Shown: positions 44,170 through 54,300, counted from the first letter of the stretch. The stretch: DNA of 64,000 bases from UBA6623 sp965238125 (GCA_965238125.1 OZ250179.1:2232001-2296000); one strand, 5' to 3'. Numbers and translations: made by a program. The notes: generated by a model from the sequence alone, not told the origin.

Positions 44170-45281
44170 GGCGTTGGTGCATGAATCGGAACTGGCCCGC
44201 AACGAACCCGACTCACAGGTCCATCACCTACCAAGAGCGTACGACGATGGCCTACCGAGCTCGGCCATCCGGTTGAGGATGTGACACCCGATCGCGGCTT
44301 CTCTGCGTTGCGCCTTGCTGTGCCTCGCCTTCAGGCCGCCTCCGAACACGGACTTGTATCGGAAGAAGCTGTTCTCAACGCGCGCCTGCTGTCGGTAGCC
44401 CGACTCCTTCTGCCACTCCCGTCGCCCGACCTTGCGAATCCTCTGAAGAGACGCTTCACGCTGCGCCCAGGGGCCGTCGGTGGGCCCCGCCGACAGCGCA
44501 GAGCGACGAGGGGGGATCACAATCACGACGTTCTCTGTACCGGCCGCGCTGGCCCGATCGTAGACCGATCTGTGGTCGTAGGCCCCGTCCACCGTGAAAC
44601 GCCGAATGGGAACTTCGAGCGGGGCGAGAAGATCAGGGAGTGTGGAGGCGTCGTCCCGGCTGCTCGCTGTGAGTTCGGCCGCCACAATGAACCCCTTGGC
44701 ATCCACTCCGATGTGCAGCTTCCGCCAATCCCGGCGTTTCTGTGATGTCTTGTGCTTGTGCGCGTTCCATTCGCCGCGACCCAGAATCTTGAGCCCTGTG
44801 GAATCAACGATCAGGTCGATCGGGCCGTCGTGGGCTCGGGTCAGGGGCGGCACCACAACGATTTGGTTCCGGCGCGAGAGGGTGGTGTGGTCCGGGGCCT
44901 TGAGGTCGCGGCTCATCAAGCTGAGTAGCGAGTCCAGAAACCCCTCCGTCTGGCGAAGCGGTAGGCCGAAGACGACCCGCAGCGTCAACGCGGTCCGGAT
45001 CGCGAGGTTCGAGTATCGACGCTGCCCTCCGCGGAGACCGTTCTTCGGTGGCATCCACGCGGCAATCGCATCCTCGCTCAGCCAGATCGTGACGTCCCCG
45101 CGGCTCCTGAGGCCACGCTCGTACTCCCTCCAGTTCCGGATTCTGTACTTCGTCTTGTACTGGCGGTTGATTCGGCTCGACTTCCCTGCGGCCATGACGT
45201 TGCCCCCTTGATCTCCATGATGGACCGGAACCCTCCGCCGATGCTAGCGTGCCCGCTTACGCCGATTCATGCACCAATGCC
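44170..45281 (-). mobile_element. IS5-family insertion sequence, apparently complete
   Basis: Terminal inverted repeats GGCGTTGGTGCATGAATCGG (44170-44189) and the complement of 45262-45281 differ at one of 20 positions. They enclose one intact transposase gene. No clear 4-bp target duplication was found. The element separates the CBASS island from the 3' end of the giant metalloprotease gene. Confidence 0.85.
44224..45195 (-). CDS. IS5-family transposase
   Basis: This 323-residue DDE transposase has an N-terminal DUF772-like region (RNWREYERGLRSRGDVTIWL), the first Asp in LIVDSTGLK, the second in FTVDGAYDHRS and the Glu in RVENSFFRYK with the YREK-type spacing. It moves the flanking 20-bp inverted repeats. 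It looks intact, so this IS is potentially the only autonomous element in the window. Confidence 0.93.
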   Translation of the reverse strand: MAAGKSSRINRQYKTKYRIRNWREYERGLRSRGDVTIWLSEDAIAAWMPPKNGLRGGQRRYSNLAIRTALTLRVVFGLPLRQTEGFLDSLLSLMSRDLKAPDHTTLSRRNQIVVVPPLTRAHDGPIDLIVDSTGLKILGRGEWNAHKHKTSQKRRDWRKLHIGVDAKGFIVAAELTASSRDDASTLPDLLAPLEVPIRRFTVDGAYDHRSVYDRASAAGTENVVIVIPPRRSALSAGPTDGPWAQREASLQRIRKVGRREWQKESGYRQQARVENSFFRYKSVFGGGLKARHSKAQRREAAIGCHILNRMAELGRPSSYALGR

Positions 45282-45326
45282 AGTGGTAGAGGTTACCTGC
45301 ACTGGAATCTGGCTTGACCTGACAGA

Positions 45327-48300
45327 TCACTGCGCGGCAGCTTCCAGTTCTCCCGGAGGCAAAGAGGAAAATACGGGGGCGGCTTCGAAATTGAGCGACA
45401 GACTGACGATGGGCTCCGTGGAGGTGACTTCGAGCGATCCGGTAAAGCTGCTGAGATCGAACAGGGTCGGCATATTTTGCGCACCATGCCAGTTGGGCGG
45501 CAACATCAGATCTTCGATAGCCAGCACCTCCCCATCCGCGTCCCGGGCAGTAAAGGTAACCAGAGCCGCTGTGTCGGAAGGGTTGGCATAGGCCACTCCG
45601 GTCCCATTCTTGCCTTCTCCCTGCTCGGCAAAGGTGACAAAGCGGGTGGCCGGAACTGTCGCCGCATTGACTCCGGCTTCCGCCACGGGCAGCCCTTCGC
45701 TGTTATACCAACGAAACAGAAGGCTGGCCTGCACCGGCCCCGTGCAGTTGGCCCGCGCCCAGCCGGGCGCCAGAGGAGCGCTCAACGCCACGTCGGTCTC
45801 CTGGTGAACGGATCCCCCTGGCGGCAGAACGTCGGTCCGGCTGTCAACCATTCCCAGTTCGGCAAACGAGACCATCAGCGGACTTCCGTGATCGGAGATG
45901 AAATCGGTTTGACAGGTCACCTCCTCTGAGGAGTAGTTGATATAGGTGATCGTGGTTTGCCAATTATCGCCCACGGCAAGATGAGGGAAGTAATATGTAG
46001 TCGATCCCTGCGCGGAAGCATCCAGTTCCCCCGCAGGCAAGGAGGAAAATACGGGGGCGGCTTCGAAATTGAGCGACAGACTGACGATGGGCTCCGTGGA
46101 GGTGACTTCGAGCGATCCGGTAAAGCTGCTGAGATCGAACAGGGGCAGCATATTTTGCGCACCATGCCAGTTGGGCGGCAACATCAGATCTTCGATAGCC
46201 AGCACCTCCCCATCCGCGTCCCGGGCAGTAAAGGTAACCAGAGCCGCTGTGTCGGAAGGGTTGGCATAGGCCACTCCGGTCCCATTCTTGCCTTCTCCCT
46301 GCTCGGCAAAGGTGACAAAGCGGGTGGCCGGAACTGTCGCCGCATTGACTCCGGCTTCCGCCACGGGCAGCCCTTCGCTGCTATACCAACGAAACAGAAG
46401 GCTGGCCTGCACCGGCCCCGAGCAGTTGGCCCGCGCCCAGCCTGGCGCAAGCGGAGCGCTCAACTCCACGTCGGTCTCCTGGTGAACGGATCCCCCCGGC
46501 GGCAGAACGTCGGTCCGGCTGTCAACCATTCCCAGTTCGGCAAACGAGACCATCAGCGGACTTCCGTGATCGGAGATGAAATCGGTTTGACAGGTCACCT
46601 CCTCCCGGGAGTAGTTGATATAGGTGATCGTGGTTTGCCAATTATCGCCCACGGCAAGATGCGGGAAGTAATAGATCCGATCTTCCGTCGGCGGGGGTTC
46701 GGCCTCCGGATCCACCGTGACCGTCACCGTGTCTGAATCGAATCGACCGCTCGGATCGGTGACCAGCAGCCTGAAGCTCAGCACCACATCCGCCGTCAGT
46801 TCCCGCGGGGCCGTGAAGGTGGGATTGACCACGTCCCGGGACGACAGAGCCACGCGCTCGCCACGGTATTGATTCCAGCGATATTTCAGCGGATCGTCGT
46901 CGGGATCGCTGCTGCCGCTGCCGTCCAGCGTCACCAGCGCGCCTTCCCTCACGCCGGTCTGGTCCGGACCCGCATCCGCCATCGGCCGATTGCTCGCCGG
47001 CGGACGTGGCGGTGGTGGTGGCGGCGGAGGAGGTGGGGGTGGAGGGGCGACGATATCGGGCGTTGCACTCACCGTCTCCGTTTCGCCCTTGCCCAACGCA
47101 TTGACCGCCCGCACCTCGAAGACGTATTCCCTGCCGTTAATCAGCCCTCCCACCGTCACCCTGCGCGTTCCCGCTCTCACGTTCTCCCATGCGCTGAAAT
47201 CCTCACCGGCGGCTGCAAATCGGTATTCGTAGCGGATGATCGCCGAGCCCCCGTCTTCCGTCGGCCGGTTCCAGCTCAGCCGCACCCCTGCGTTACCCGC
47301 GCCGGCCGTCAGACCCAGAGACGATATCGGCACCGTCACTCCCGGTGGCGCCACCCGAACCTCAAGCGTCCCTTCCTCGTTCGGTTTGTTCTCCACCGAC
47401 GACCTCACTGCGCCTCCGCTCAGCGTCAGCGTCAGCGTGTAGTTGTGTGCCACCCGATCGGTCCGCGGCGTCACCGTAGTGGTGAACACCCGGTCGTCGA
47501 CCTTATCCAGTCGACCGATCCCCGGGTCGCAGAACACCGGGTTGTTCTGATCGTCGCTGCAGGCAGGATTCTGGCCGCTCTCGATGGCGGCCTGGGTGAA
47601 GCCTCTCACCGTCTCGGAAAAGCTGAACCTCAGCGTAAAGGGGCCCTCCACCGGCGGCTCGGTCCCGCTCATTATCTCGACCGTCAGCGGCGTGACGGTC
47701 ATCCCCTCCCCCGACTCCGACCAGTCGCTTGTCCCCTCGTCGTTGGTGGCCCGCACCTGGACCTCATAGGCCGTGCCCGGTTCCAGGTCATCAATCGTCA
47801 GAGAGAGCCCCGGCCCCTCGTGCCCCCCGTCGGTGAAGCGCCCCGTGCCCTTCTCCCGGTACCGCACGTCGTAGTCGGTGATCGCCGGGCCCGTGTTGTC
47901 CGGTTCTCTCCAGTTGACCGTCATACTCTCGGCCGTCTCCCCCGAGAAGGTCGGCGCCTCCGGGATACCGGGCGGTTCCCGTTCGTCCGTCACTCTGACC
48001 GTGAACGTCTGCTCGGCCTCCAGTTCCCTCGCCCCCGCCCCGCTCCTCACTTCCACCGTCACCTCATACTCGTTGTCTCCGGGGGCCTCGAAGTCCGGCG
48101 CTGTCCGGAAGCTCAACTCTCCAGTGTTGGGGGCAACAGAGAACTGCAACCTGTCGGCCCCGCCCACAATCTCCCAGCCCGTCACCTCGTCCCCCGGGTC
48201 GATGTCCCTGGCCTCCAGCCGCCTTGCCAGCGCCTGGTTCTCCGGAACATCGAACGAACTCGGACTTGTGATCTCCGGCGCCGTGTTGGGAGCCCCCGTG

Positions 48301-51300
48301 GTGTTGGTCACAGACCGGTTGCTCAGTGCCAGCGCGTCGTTGCCCACCGCGTCCCGGATCGGTCGCGTCCCCGGACTGTAGTTCACTCGAATCCCCGTGT
48401 CCCCGTGCTCCACCGCCGGATCGAGCGTCAGGGTCACCACGCTTCCGCTTACCGATACTGCGGAAACGCTTCGCCCGGTACCCCCCACCTCCACCGTGAA
48501 GTCTCCCGTCCCCGGCCTCGAACCACCGTCCAGAGCTTCGCCATAGGTCAGCGCCAGAGAGGAGCCATCCACCGCCGCGCTCAGAAACGCCGGCCGGACC
48601 CCGTCCACCTTGTGCCCCGCCTGCGGCGCCAGCGCTTCATGGTCCAGCACCGCATCATTGTCTGCCTCGTCCTTGATCGTCCCGCCGTTCCGGTCAATGC
48701 GGCCGGCAGCAATGCTCACTCCATCGGTGTCTTCGTCCCCCAGGGCCACCTCGTAGCTGAACACCAGCGCCGCCGCGCCACTGCCTCTCAGGTAGCCGGC
48801 CGTCCGGTTCCTGCTCCCCACTCTCAGCCGCATTCGCGGCGTCCTCGTCACCACCACCGTCTCGCTGAAGGTCACCGTCGCCTCGATCACATCGCCGATC
48901 GCGTAGGTGTCCCGGTTGTCTGGAGGAGTCGAGGGAATCTCGACGCTGCTCACTGTCGGTGAGGTCGTGTCCGGGGTGTCGTTGGTCACCGGCTCGCGGC
49001 TGAGCGCCTCCGCATCGTTTCCCGGCACATCCTGGATCGGGTTGGCCCCCGGCGTATAGCTCACTTGGATCCCTGCCTCCCCGTGCTCGGCCCCCACATC
49101 CAGGGTCAGCTCCACCGCACTCCCGTTCACTCGAACTCCGGTGACCGCCCGCACCCGATCGCCCCCCGACACCGTGAAGTCCCCCGACACAGGCCTCGAT
49201 CCCCCATCGAGCGCCTCATCATAGGTCAGCGTCAGTCTTGTCCCGTCCACTACCGCTCCGCCGCTGGCGTCCAGCCGCGGCCTGACCCCGTCCACCTTGT
49301 GGCCCGAGTCGGCGGCCAGCCCGTCATGGTCCAGCTCCGCATTGTTGCGGGCTTCGTCCCGGATGGACCCGCCCGACAGGCTGTCGGCCTCGATGCCCAT
49401 TCCATCCGTGTCGCTTTCCCCGTCGGCCACTTCGTAGGCAAAGACCAGAGCCGCTGTTCCCGACCCTCCTTCATAGTCCGCCGTTCGCCTCCCTCCCCCC
49501 AGCTCCAGCCTCAACTGCGGCGTCCCCGTCACCTCCACCGTCTCGCTGAAGGTCACCGTCACCTGAATCTCATCGCCCGCGGCATAGGTCGCATCCGTTC
49601 CCGGATTCGAGCTGATCGCGATCATGCTCACTGTCGGAGGCGTACTGTCGGGCACCGTTACCGAAACCCGTGCACTGCGCGTCGCCTCACCTCCGTCCAC
49701 TACGGCCGCCACCTGGTAAGCGTAGGTCCCGCCGACGACCGTGCTGGTGTCGGTGTAACTGTGCCCCGAGGAATTCTCCACGAGGGTCGTGACCTCGGTG
49801 CCGTCGTCGCGGTAGAGGGTGTAGGCAACGTCCGGCGCTGGGTCCCAGTGGTCCGCGTCCACCTCGGTCCAGGTCAGGGTCACCCCGGTCGGCTCGAACG
49901 TCGCCGTCAGGTCCGGCCCTTCCCGGAGCTGGTAGCCGAACTCCTCCCAGGTGGCGTCTCCGTTCCCATCGAAGTCCACTACCAGCACCGGATACTCGTC
50001 GGCCTCCCCGAAGTCCCACAGGTCATCGTCCCAGTCCGCATAGATGCCCGTGTCGTCGGTGGGTGCCTGGAGCTGCGCCGCCGTCTGGCCAGTCCCATGG
50101 TCTCCGGTCGTCTGCCCCGAGGTTGTCGTGTCCCAGTAACTGGCCGTGATCGTACTGCTGCCGAGCCCTCCGACCAGGCCGCCGACGGAGCTTTGCCCCG
50201 ACACCGCGCCCGTGGCGTAACTCGCTCGGACCGTGTTGCCATTTTCATACCCGACCAGGCCGCCGACGGAGCTTTGCCCCGACACCTCGCCCGTGGCGTA
50301 ACTCGCATCGATGATGGTGCCAAGATTCCGCCCGACCAAGCCGCCGACAGACGATCTCCCCGACACCCGGGCGGTCGCATAGCTGGTCCGGACACTGCCA
50401 TAGTTCGCCCCGACCAGGCCGCCGACCTGGACAGAGCCTGACACTTGGCCTGTGGCGTAGCTAGCCGTGATGGAGCCAAGATTGTTCCCGACCAGGCCGC
50501 TGACGTACCATCTTCCTGCCACATCGACCTGGATCAGCCCGACGTGACGGATGTCGGACGCCCAGTCGGTATATCCAAACACCCCGACATAGTTCGTCGA
50601 GGGCCGATCAATGAACAGGTTGCGAACAGTGTGGCCGTTCCCCTCGAACGTTGTCAGAAAATCAGAGCCGTTGCGCCCGATGGGGTTCCAGCCGGCGCCG
50701 CTGTTCCAGTAGGTGTCGTCTGCGTCGACATCTCCATCGTCGTCAGTGTCGAAGTCCAGGTCCGCCATCAGCTCATAGCCACGGCACTCGAGGACGCAAC
50801 GGAGCTGTGAGTCCGCTTCCGGAAACGCGTCGGGAAACGCCGCACGATAGGTACTCGCCCCGCCGGCCGTGGGGACGCCGTCGCCGTTCCGATCATGACG
50901 GACCGCGTCGAGTTGGGCGAGCGTCGTGATCTCGATCAGCCCGTCGCCGTCGGTGTCGTAGGGCCGCTCCTTTGTCACATTCGTCACTGCGTGGCTGCGC
51001 AAGCTTGCCGCTGGGTTGCCCGCGAGATCCCGGATGAGGTGCGGCGTGCCAAAAACTGAAATATTTGAGAATTTCACCGTCACCTCCTCGCCCGCCAATA
51101 CGGGATCCCACAGCGTCACCGTCATGACCGATCCATCCACCACTACCTTAGGAGCATTTCTGCCACTCCCGGGGTGGATAACCGCCACGGTGAAAAACGA
51201 TGAGGCCCGGGGCGCCGGCTGGGCCAACGGCTCGTCATAGGTCAGCGTCAGTATCGTTTCATCCACCACCGCCTCCAGCAGCATCGGCGTGACGCCGTCC

Positions 51301-53294
51301 ACACGGTGGTTCACGTCGGCGGCGAGCGCACTGTGTGTCCGGCTCGCGTTCTGGTTGGCGCTGTCCCGGATCGTGCCGCCGTTGAGCGACAGCGCGTTCG
51401 CCGCGATACTCACCCCATCCGGATCGGTCTCGTCGGCGGCCACCTCGTAGGAAAACGTCACGACTTCGCGCGCCCCGCCCTGATACAACGCCTGCCGCGT
51501 GATGCTTCCGACCGTGAGCCCGAGTTGTGGCGTCCCCGTCACCGCGACGGTCTTGTTGAAGCGCACCGTGGCTTCGATCTCCTCGCCCGTCGCATACCCT
51601 CCCCCAGGGTCCGAGGTCAGCGACACGCTCAGGATGCTCGGGGCACCGGTCACGGTGTCGTTGTCGGTCAGCGTGACCGTGGCGATGGCCGTGCTGCCTG
51701 CACTGACGCCGCCCGGCAGCAGATGGCCCAGGGTCAGGGTCACGGTCTCGCCTTCATCGTCCACGGCGTCGTCGACGGCCGTGACGGTGAAGGTCTGCTC
51801 GGTGTCGTTCGCCGCGAAGGACACGCTGCGCGGGACGGTGTAGTCGGAGGCTGCGGCGCCGGTGGTACTCGTTGCCGTGAACGGAATGTCAATCGCACGG
51901 CCGGGTTCGTCGCTCAGGCTGACCGTCACGGTCGCCACGGCCCCGCCCTCCGCTGCCGTATATTCCTCGGCACCGAAGGACACCGCGATCGCCGGCGCGG
52001 TCCGGTAGTTCGCAATGTAGCCGCGCGTCCTGTTGAGCATACGCACCGCATCGGACGGGCCGTCCGCCCCCGGTGCCGGCTCGAGGCCGGCCTTGCCCAG
52101 GGGGTCGCCGCCGGGATCGGGGTAGATCTGATCCGGATTCGAGAAACGGAGAATGGCCGAGCAACGGCCGCACTGGTTGTTGTACGCCATGATCGTACGC
52201 CAGAAGGCGGTGTCGGGTGGGCTTGGCTCCAGCGCCCTCTGATTTACATAGCCAAAGGCGTATGGAAACCGTGTGAAATTGTTGCAGTTGTCGCCGCAGA
52301 CCTCGTACCGGTCATGGCGGAGACCCATGAGGTGGCCCAGTTCGTGCGCGAACGTAGAGGCCGATGTAGCATTGACCACCCCAAAGGCATGAGATTCGAA
52401 GCTTGTCGACGGGTCCCCCACCCCGCTCGCCGCGCCTCCAGACCCGGCGGGTATCAGCAGAACGAGGTCCGCGGCAACCGCATCGCGGATGTCGTGGACC
52501 TCGTCCATGTGTCCATCCGACGGCGATCGCAGACGAATGAGATCTACCTGCGAATCTCTGTCCTCCGTGTACCCCACCACCTCCTCGACCGCCACCAGTC
52601 TGATGCGCTGATTCACGCCGCTGTTGCTGTAGGCCGTGTTGGTCTCTGCGACCATGAGGTCGATCGCGGTCGCGATCTCGTCAATCCCGCCGACGTTCTC
52701 CCGGGCAGCCGACGTGTAAAAGACCGCCACGTCAATCACCGACTGCTCAGCCGGCGAACAGATCAGGCCGCTGAAGGTGATCGTGTCCAGCCACGTTTGA
52801 AAGGCGTCACCGTCTGGCGCGCAGAGTTCGGTCTTCTCGATGTTCACAGTCTCCAGGCCGGACAGCTCGCGCAGCCCGTCCGGCAACGGGCCGGTCAAGG
52901 CCCGGCTCTCGTTGAGCAGCAACGAAGTGAGGTTAGTCAGGTTGGCCAACTCATCCGGCAGAGCGCCGCTCAGAGCGTTGTTCTGTAAATCCAACTGTTC
53001 GAGTGCGCTCAGGTCGCCCAACTCCGTCGGTAGCGTCCCGTCCAAGCCGTTGTCGTTCAGCACCAAGCGCGTGACGCGGCCATCACTGTTGGTCGCCACG
53101 CCGTGCCACGACGACAACGGCTCCCCGCTCGACCAATTGGTGTTGGTCGTCCAGTTCGCGCCGGCCGTGTCGTTGTAGAGCGCTGTTAGGGCCGCCTTGT
53201 CGGTGGCGACGCCATCCTGGGCCTGCGCGCCGGGCGCCAGACACAGTAGGACCACCAGCAAAATGATGACAGGATGAGCGCGACGGGGCGTCAT
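45327..53294 (-). CDS. Giant (2655-residue) secreted multidomain zinc metalloprotease
   Basis: A signal peptide ends near APGAQAQ. LRRs (DGTLPTELGDLSALEQLDLQ) are followed by a reprolysin-like zincin (HELGHLMGLRHDR coded near 52330; WRTIMAY). Then come a Calx-beta domain (VTLTLGHLLPGG...TLTDND), SwmB-like adhesion domains, and four or more GLUG repeats (SYATGEVSGQSSVGGLVG type, 50150-50530). Further SwmB/FN3 and cadherin-like domains, a 13-Pro run (46990-47050), a PKD-like domain and two 226-residue YYFPHLAVG modules complete it. It ends ELEAAAQ at a stop just as a third module would begin, so it is probably truncated near the IS5 insertion. It is paralogous to 25737-29687. The upstream gene at 53327-53899 (32 nt away) supplies a propeptide-like domain. 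Confidence 0.88.
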   Translation of the reverse strand: MTPRRAHPVIILLVVLLCLAPGAQAQDGVATDKAALTALYNDTAGANWTTNTNWSSGEPLSSWHGVATNSDGRVTRLVLNDNGLDGTLPTELGDLSALEQLDLQNNALSGALPDELANLTNLTSLLLNESRALTGPLPDGLRELSGLETVNIEKTELCAPDGDAFQTWLDTITFSGLICSPAEQSVIDVAVFYTSAARENVGGIDEIATAIDLMVAETNTAYSNSGVNQRIRLVAVEEVVGYTEDRDSQVDLIRLRSPSDGHMDEVHDIRDAVAADLVLLIPAGSGGAASGVGDPSTSFESHAFGVVNATSASTFAHELGHLMGLRHDRYEVCGDNCNNFTRFPYAFGYVNQRALEPSPPDTAFWRTIMAYNNQCGRCSAILRFSNPDQIYPDPGGDPLGKAGLEPAPGADGPSDAVRMLNRTRGYIANYRTAPAIAVSFGAEEYTAAEGGAVATVTVSLSDEPGRAIDIPFTATSTTGAAASDYTVPRSVSFAANDTEQTFTVTAVDDAVDDEGETVTLTLGHLLPGGVSAGSTAIATVTLTDNDTVTGAPSILSVSLTSDPGGGYATGEEIEATVRFNKTVAVTGTPQLGLTVGSITRQALYQGGAREVVTFSYEVAADETDPDGVSIAANALSLNGGTIRDSANQNASRTHSALAADVNHRVDGVTPMLLEAVVDETILTLTYDEPLAQPAPRASSFFTVAVIHPGSGRNAPKVVVDGSVMTVTLWDPVLAGEEVTVKFSNISVFGTPHLIRDLAGNPAASLRSHAVTNVTKERPYDTDGDGLIEITTLAQLDAVRHDRNGDGVPTAGGASTYRAAFPDAFPEADSQLRCVLECRGYELMADLDFDTDDDGDVDADDTYWNSGAGWNPIGRNGSDFLTTFEGNGHTVRNLFIDRPSTNYVGVFGYTDWASDIRHVGLIQVDVAGRWYVSGLVGNNLGSITASYATGQVSGSVQVGGLVGANYGSVRTSYATARVSGRSSVGGLVGRNLGTIIDASYATGEVSGQSSVGGLVGYENGNTVRASYATGAVSGQSSVGGLVGGLGSSTITASYWDTTTSGQTTGDHGTGQTAAQLQAPTDDTGIYADWDDDLWDFGEADEYPVLVVDFDGNGDATWEEFGYQLREGPDLTATFEPTGVTLTWTEVDADHWDPAPDVAYTLYRDDGTEVTTLVENSSGHSYTDTSTVVGGTYAYQVAAVVDGGEATRSARVSVTVPDSTPPTVSMIAISSNPGTDATYAAGDEIQVTVTFSETVEVTGTPQLRLELGGGRRTADYEGGSGTAALVFAYEVADGESDTDGMGIEADSLSGGSIRDEARNNAELDHDGLAADSGHKVDGVRPRLDASGGAVVDGTRLTLTYDEALDGGSRPVSGDFTVSGGDRVRAVTGVRVNGSAVELTLDVGAEHGEAGIQVSYTPGANPIQDVPGNDAEALSREPVTNDTPDTTSPTVSSVEIPSTPPDNRDTYAIGDVIEATVTFSETVVVTRTPRMRLRVGSRNRTAGYLRGSGAAALVFSYEVALGDEDTDGVSIAAGRIDRNGGTIKDEADNDAVLDHEALAPQAGHKVDGVRPAFLSAAVDGSSLALTYGEALDGGSRPGTGDFTVEVGGTGRSVSAVSVSGSVVTLTLDPAVEHGDTGIRVNYSPGTRPIRDAVGNDALALSNRSVTNTTGAPNTAPEITSPSSFDVPENQALARRLEARDIDPGDEVTGWEIVGGADRLQFSVAPNTGELSFRTAPDFEAPGDNEYEVTVEVRSGAGARELEAEQTFTVRVTDEREPPGIPEAPTFSGETAESMTVNWREPDNTGPAITDYDVRYREKGTGRFTDGGHEGPGLSLTIDDLEPGTAYEVQVRATNDEGTSDWSESGEGMTVTPLTVEIMSGTEPPVEGPFTLRFSFSETVRGFTQAAIESGQNPACSDDQNNPVFCDPGIGRLDKVDDRVFTTTVTPRTDRVAHNYTLTLTLSGGAVRSSVENKPNEEGTLEVRVAPPGVTVPISSLGLTAGAGNAGVRLSWNRPTEDGGSAIIRYEYRFAAAGEDFSAWENVRAGTRRVTVGGLINGREYVFEVRAVNALGKGETETVSATPDIVAPPPPPPPPPPPPPRPPASNRPMADAGPDQTGVREGALVTLDGSGSSDPDDDPLKYRWNQYRGERVALSSRDVVNPTFTAPRELTADVVLSFRLLVTDPSGRFDSDTVTVTVDPEAEPPPTEDRIYYFPHLAVGDNWQTTITYINYSREEVTCQTDFISDHGSPLMVSFAELGMVDSRTDVLPPGGSVHQETDVELSAPLAPGWARANCSGPVQASLLFRWYSSEGLPVAEAGVNAATVPATRFVTFAEQGEGKNGTGVAYANPSDTAALVTFTARDADGEVLAIEDLMLPPNWHGAQNMLPLFDLSSFTGSLEVTSTEPIVSLSLNFEAAPVFSSLPAGELDASAQGSTTYYFPHLAVGDNWQTTITYINYSSEEVTCQTDFISDHGSPLMVSFAELGMVDSRTDVLPPGGSVHQETDVALSAPLAPGWARANCTGPVQASLLFRWYNSEGLPVAEAGVNAATVPATRFVTFAEQGEGKNGTGVAYANPSDTAALVTFTARDADGEVLAIEDLMLPPNWHGAQNMPTLFDLSSFTGSLEVTSTEPIVSLSLNFEAAPVFSSLPPGELEAAAQ
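45330..46680 (-). repeat. Two tandem 678-bp YYFPHLAVG modules (minus orientation)
   Basis: Equivalent positions 45961 and 46639 are exactly 678 bp apart. The copies are nearly identical to each other and, inverted, to 33717-35040. Confidence 0.9.
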
Positions 53295-53326
53295 CGGGAG
53301 GGGTGCTTCAGATTGGCCTCGTCGGC

Positions 53327-53899
53327 TTACGGCTCCAGCACGTCGTCGACCAGAGGCGGCTCCTCTACTTCACTGATGACGTAGTGTCCGCCGCCCACCG
53401 ACCGAATCTTGTACGTCCCGCCTAGCGTCCGCACCGAGCCCGCTACCGTCTCGCCGTTGACGACGACCGTCAGCGTGCCCAGCGGTTCTTCGACGAGCCG
53501 GCCCGATATCGAATAACCGCCCGAAAACGTCGGCGCTGTCCGCTCCACGATCCCTGTGAACACGGCGTCCTCGAACAGGTTCAAGGTCAGGATTTCATCC
53601 GCTGCGGGCACCGCGTCACGACCGCCGCTAGGCGGAGATACGGCTTTGCTCTGAACGGGCGAACGGAGGAGCGCAGCCGCAGTCGCCCGGGCGCGCTGCA
53701 GCCGGTCCAAGTCCATCATCACCACCCGGCTGCGCAACGTTATGGCGTCGAGCGAGGCGGGTGTGGGCGAATCCAACTGCTCCGCGCGATTCACCGCGGA
53801 AAACAGGCCGACGCCCTGCCCCTCGACCGCGGGAAGCCCCAGAGACGTCAACCCTATGACAGAGACCACTGTGATGCACCGCACGCTTTTCCATGACAT
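53327..53899 (-). CDS. Exported propeptide/inhibitor-like protein paired with the giant metalloprotease
   Basis: This 190-residue protein has a signal peptide (VSVIGLTSLGLPAVEGQG). Its second half, LTLNLFEDAVFTGIVERTAP, TFSGGYSISGRLVEEPLGTL and VVNGETVAGSVRTLGGTYKI, is clearly homologous to the C-terminal ~80 residues of the metalloprotease at 25737-29687. It lies 32 nt upstream of the 2655-residue protease on the same strand, so the two are likely co-transcribed. Domains of this kind usually precede reprolysin-like zincins as prodomains; here it is a separate polypeptide. A role as chaperone, prodomain or inhibitor in trans is inference. Confidence 0.75.
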   Translation of the reverse strand: MSWKSVRCITVVSVIGLTSLGLPAVEGQGVGLFSAVNRAEQLDSPTPASLDAITLRSRVVMMDLDRLQRARATAAALLRSPVQSKAVSPPSGGRDAVPAADEILTLNLFEDAVFTGIVERTAPTFSGGYSISGRLVEEPLGTLTVVVNGETVAGSVRTLGGTYKIRSVGGGHYVISEVEEPPLVDDVLEP

Positions 53900-54020
53900 G
53901 CTACGTTCCTCCTTTGCCTGTCCATCAATGCTCGCCGTAGGGCAGGCTCTCGGTTCTCGGCTCTCAAGGAGCCTTGGTTAGAGTGTAAGAGATCTTCTGA
54001 AGGGACAATCTCTAAATACC
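53900..54020. other. Upstream region of the protease operon
   Basis: No gene is seen. The probable promoter of the minus-strand operon lies here, but no strong hexamer pair is evident. The ribosome-binding sequence AAAGGAGGAACG precedes the 53899 start. Confidence 0.4.
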
Positions 54021-54300
54021 AAGATGGGGTATCCACTTAACTCAGGTAGCCCCAAGATGTAGTATGGGCGCCAGTGGAGGACTACCCACGGAATCTGACC
54101 GAGTTAGAGGCTCGATTCTCCACCGAGGAGGAGTGCCGGGACTACCTTTTTCAGATGGCTGGCCGGACGGTTTCTGTTGCCCCCAGTGCGGCCACGACAG
54201 GGCGTGGCCTGTCCGCAAGGTCTGGTTCGAGTGCGCCGGTTCTGTCTTGTCGCACCCCGCCCGGCTGCTAACGACCGGGCGTTTCCCGTATGATTGACAA
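54021..54300 (+). pseudogene. IS1595-family element, left end and transposase N-terminus
   Basis: The end sequence AAGATGGGGTATCCACTTAA and TCAGGTAGCCCC is followed by VEDYPRNLTELEARFSTEEE and CRDYLFQ. After a frameshift the sequence reads GWPDGFCCPQCGHDRAW with the zinc-finger cysteines. It is lost after about 54240. This is the half that is missing from the fragment at 36114-36706. Confidence 0.8.

Noticed and set aside
33717..46680. Diversity-generating retroelement using the repeated modules as template and target
   Set aside because: Differences among copies are not concentrated at adenines as far as I can see, and no dedicated reverse transcriptase is present; the only RT is a group II intron tail.
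46869..53000. Long plus-strand open frames opposite the giant metalloprotease
   Set aside because: They have the same shadow composition (Arg, His, Pro) and no motifs or ribosome-binding sites; the minus strand has clear domains.
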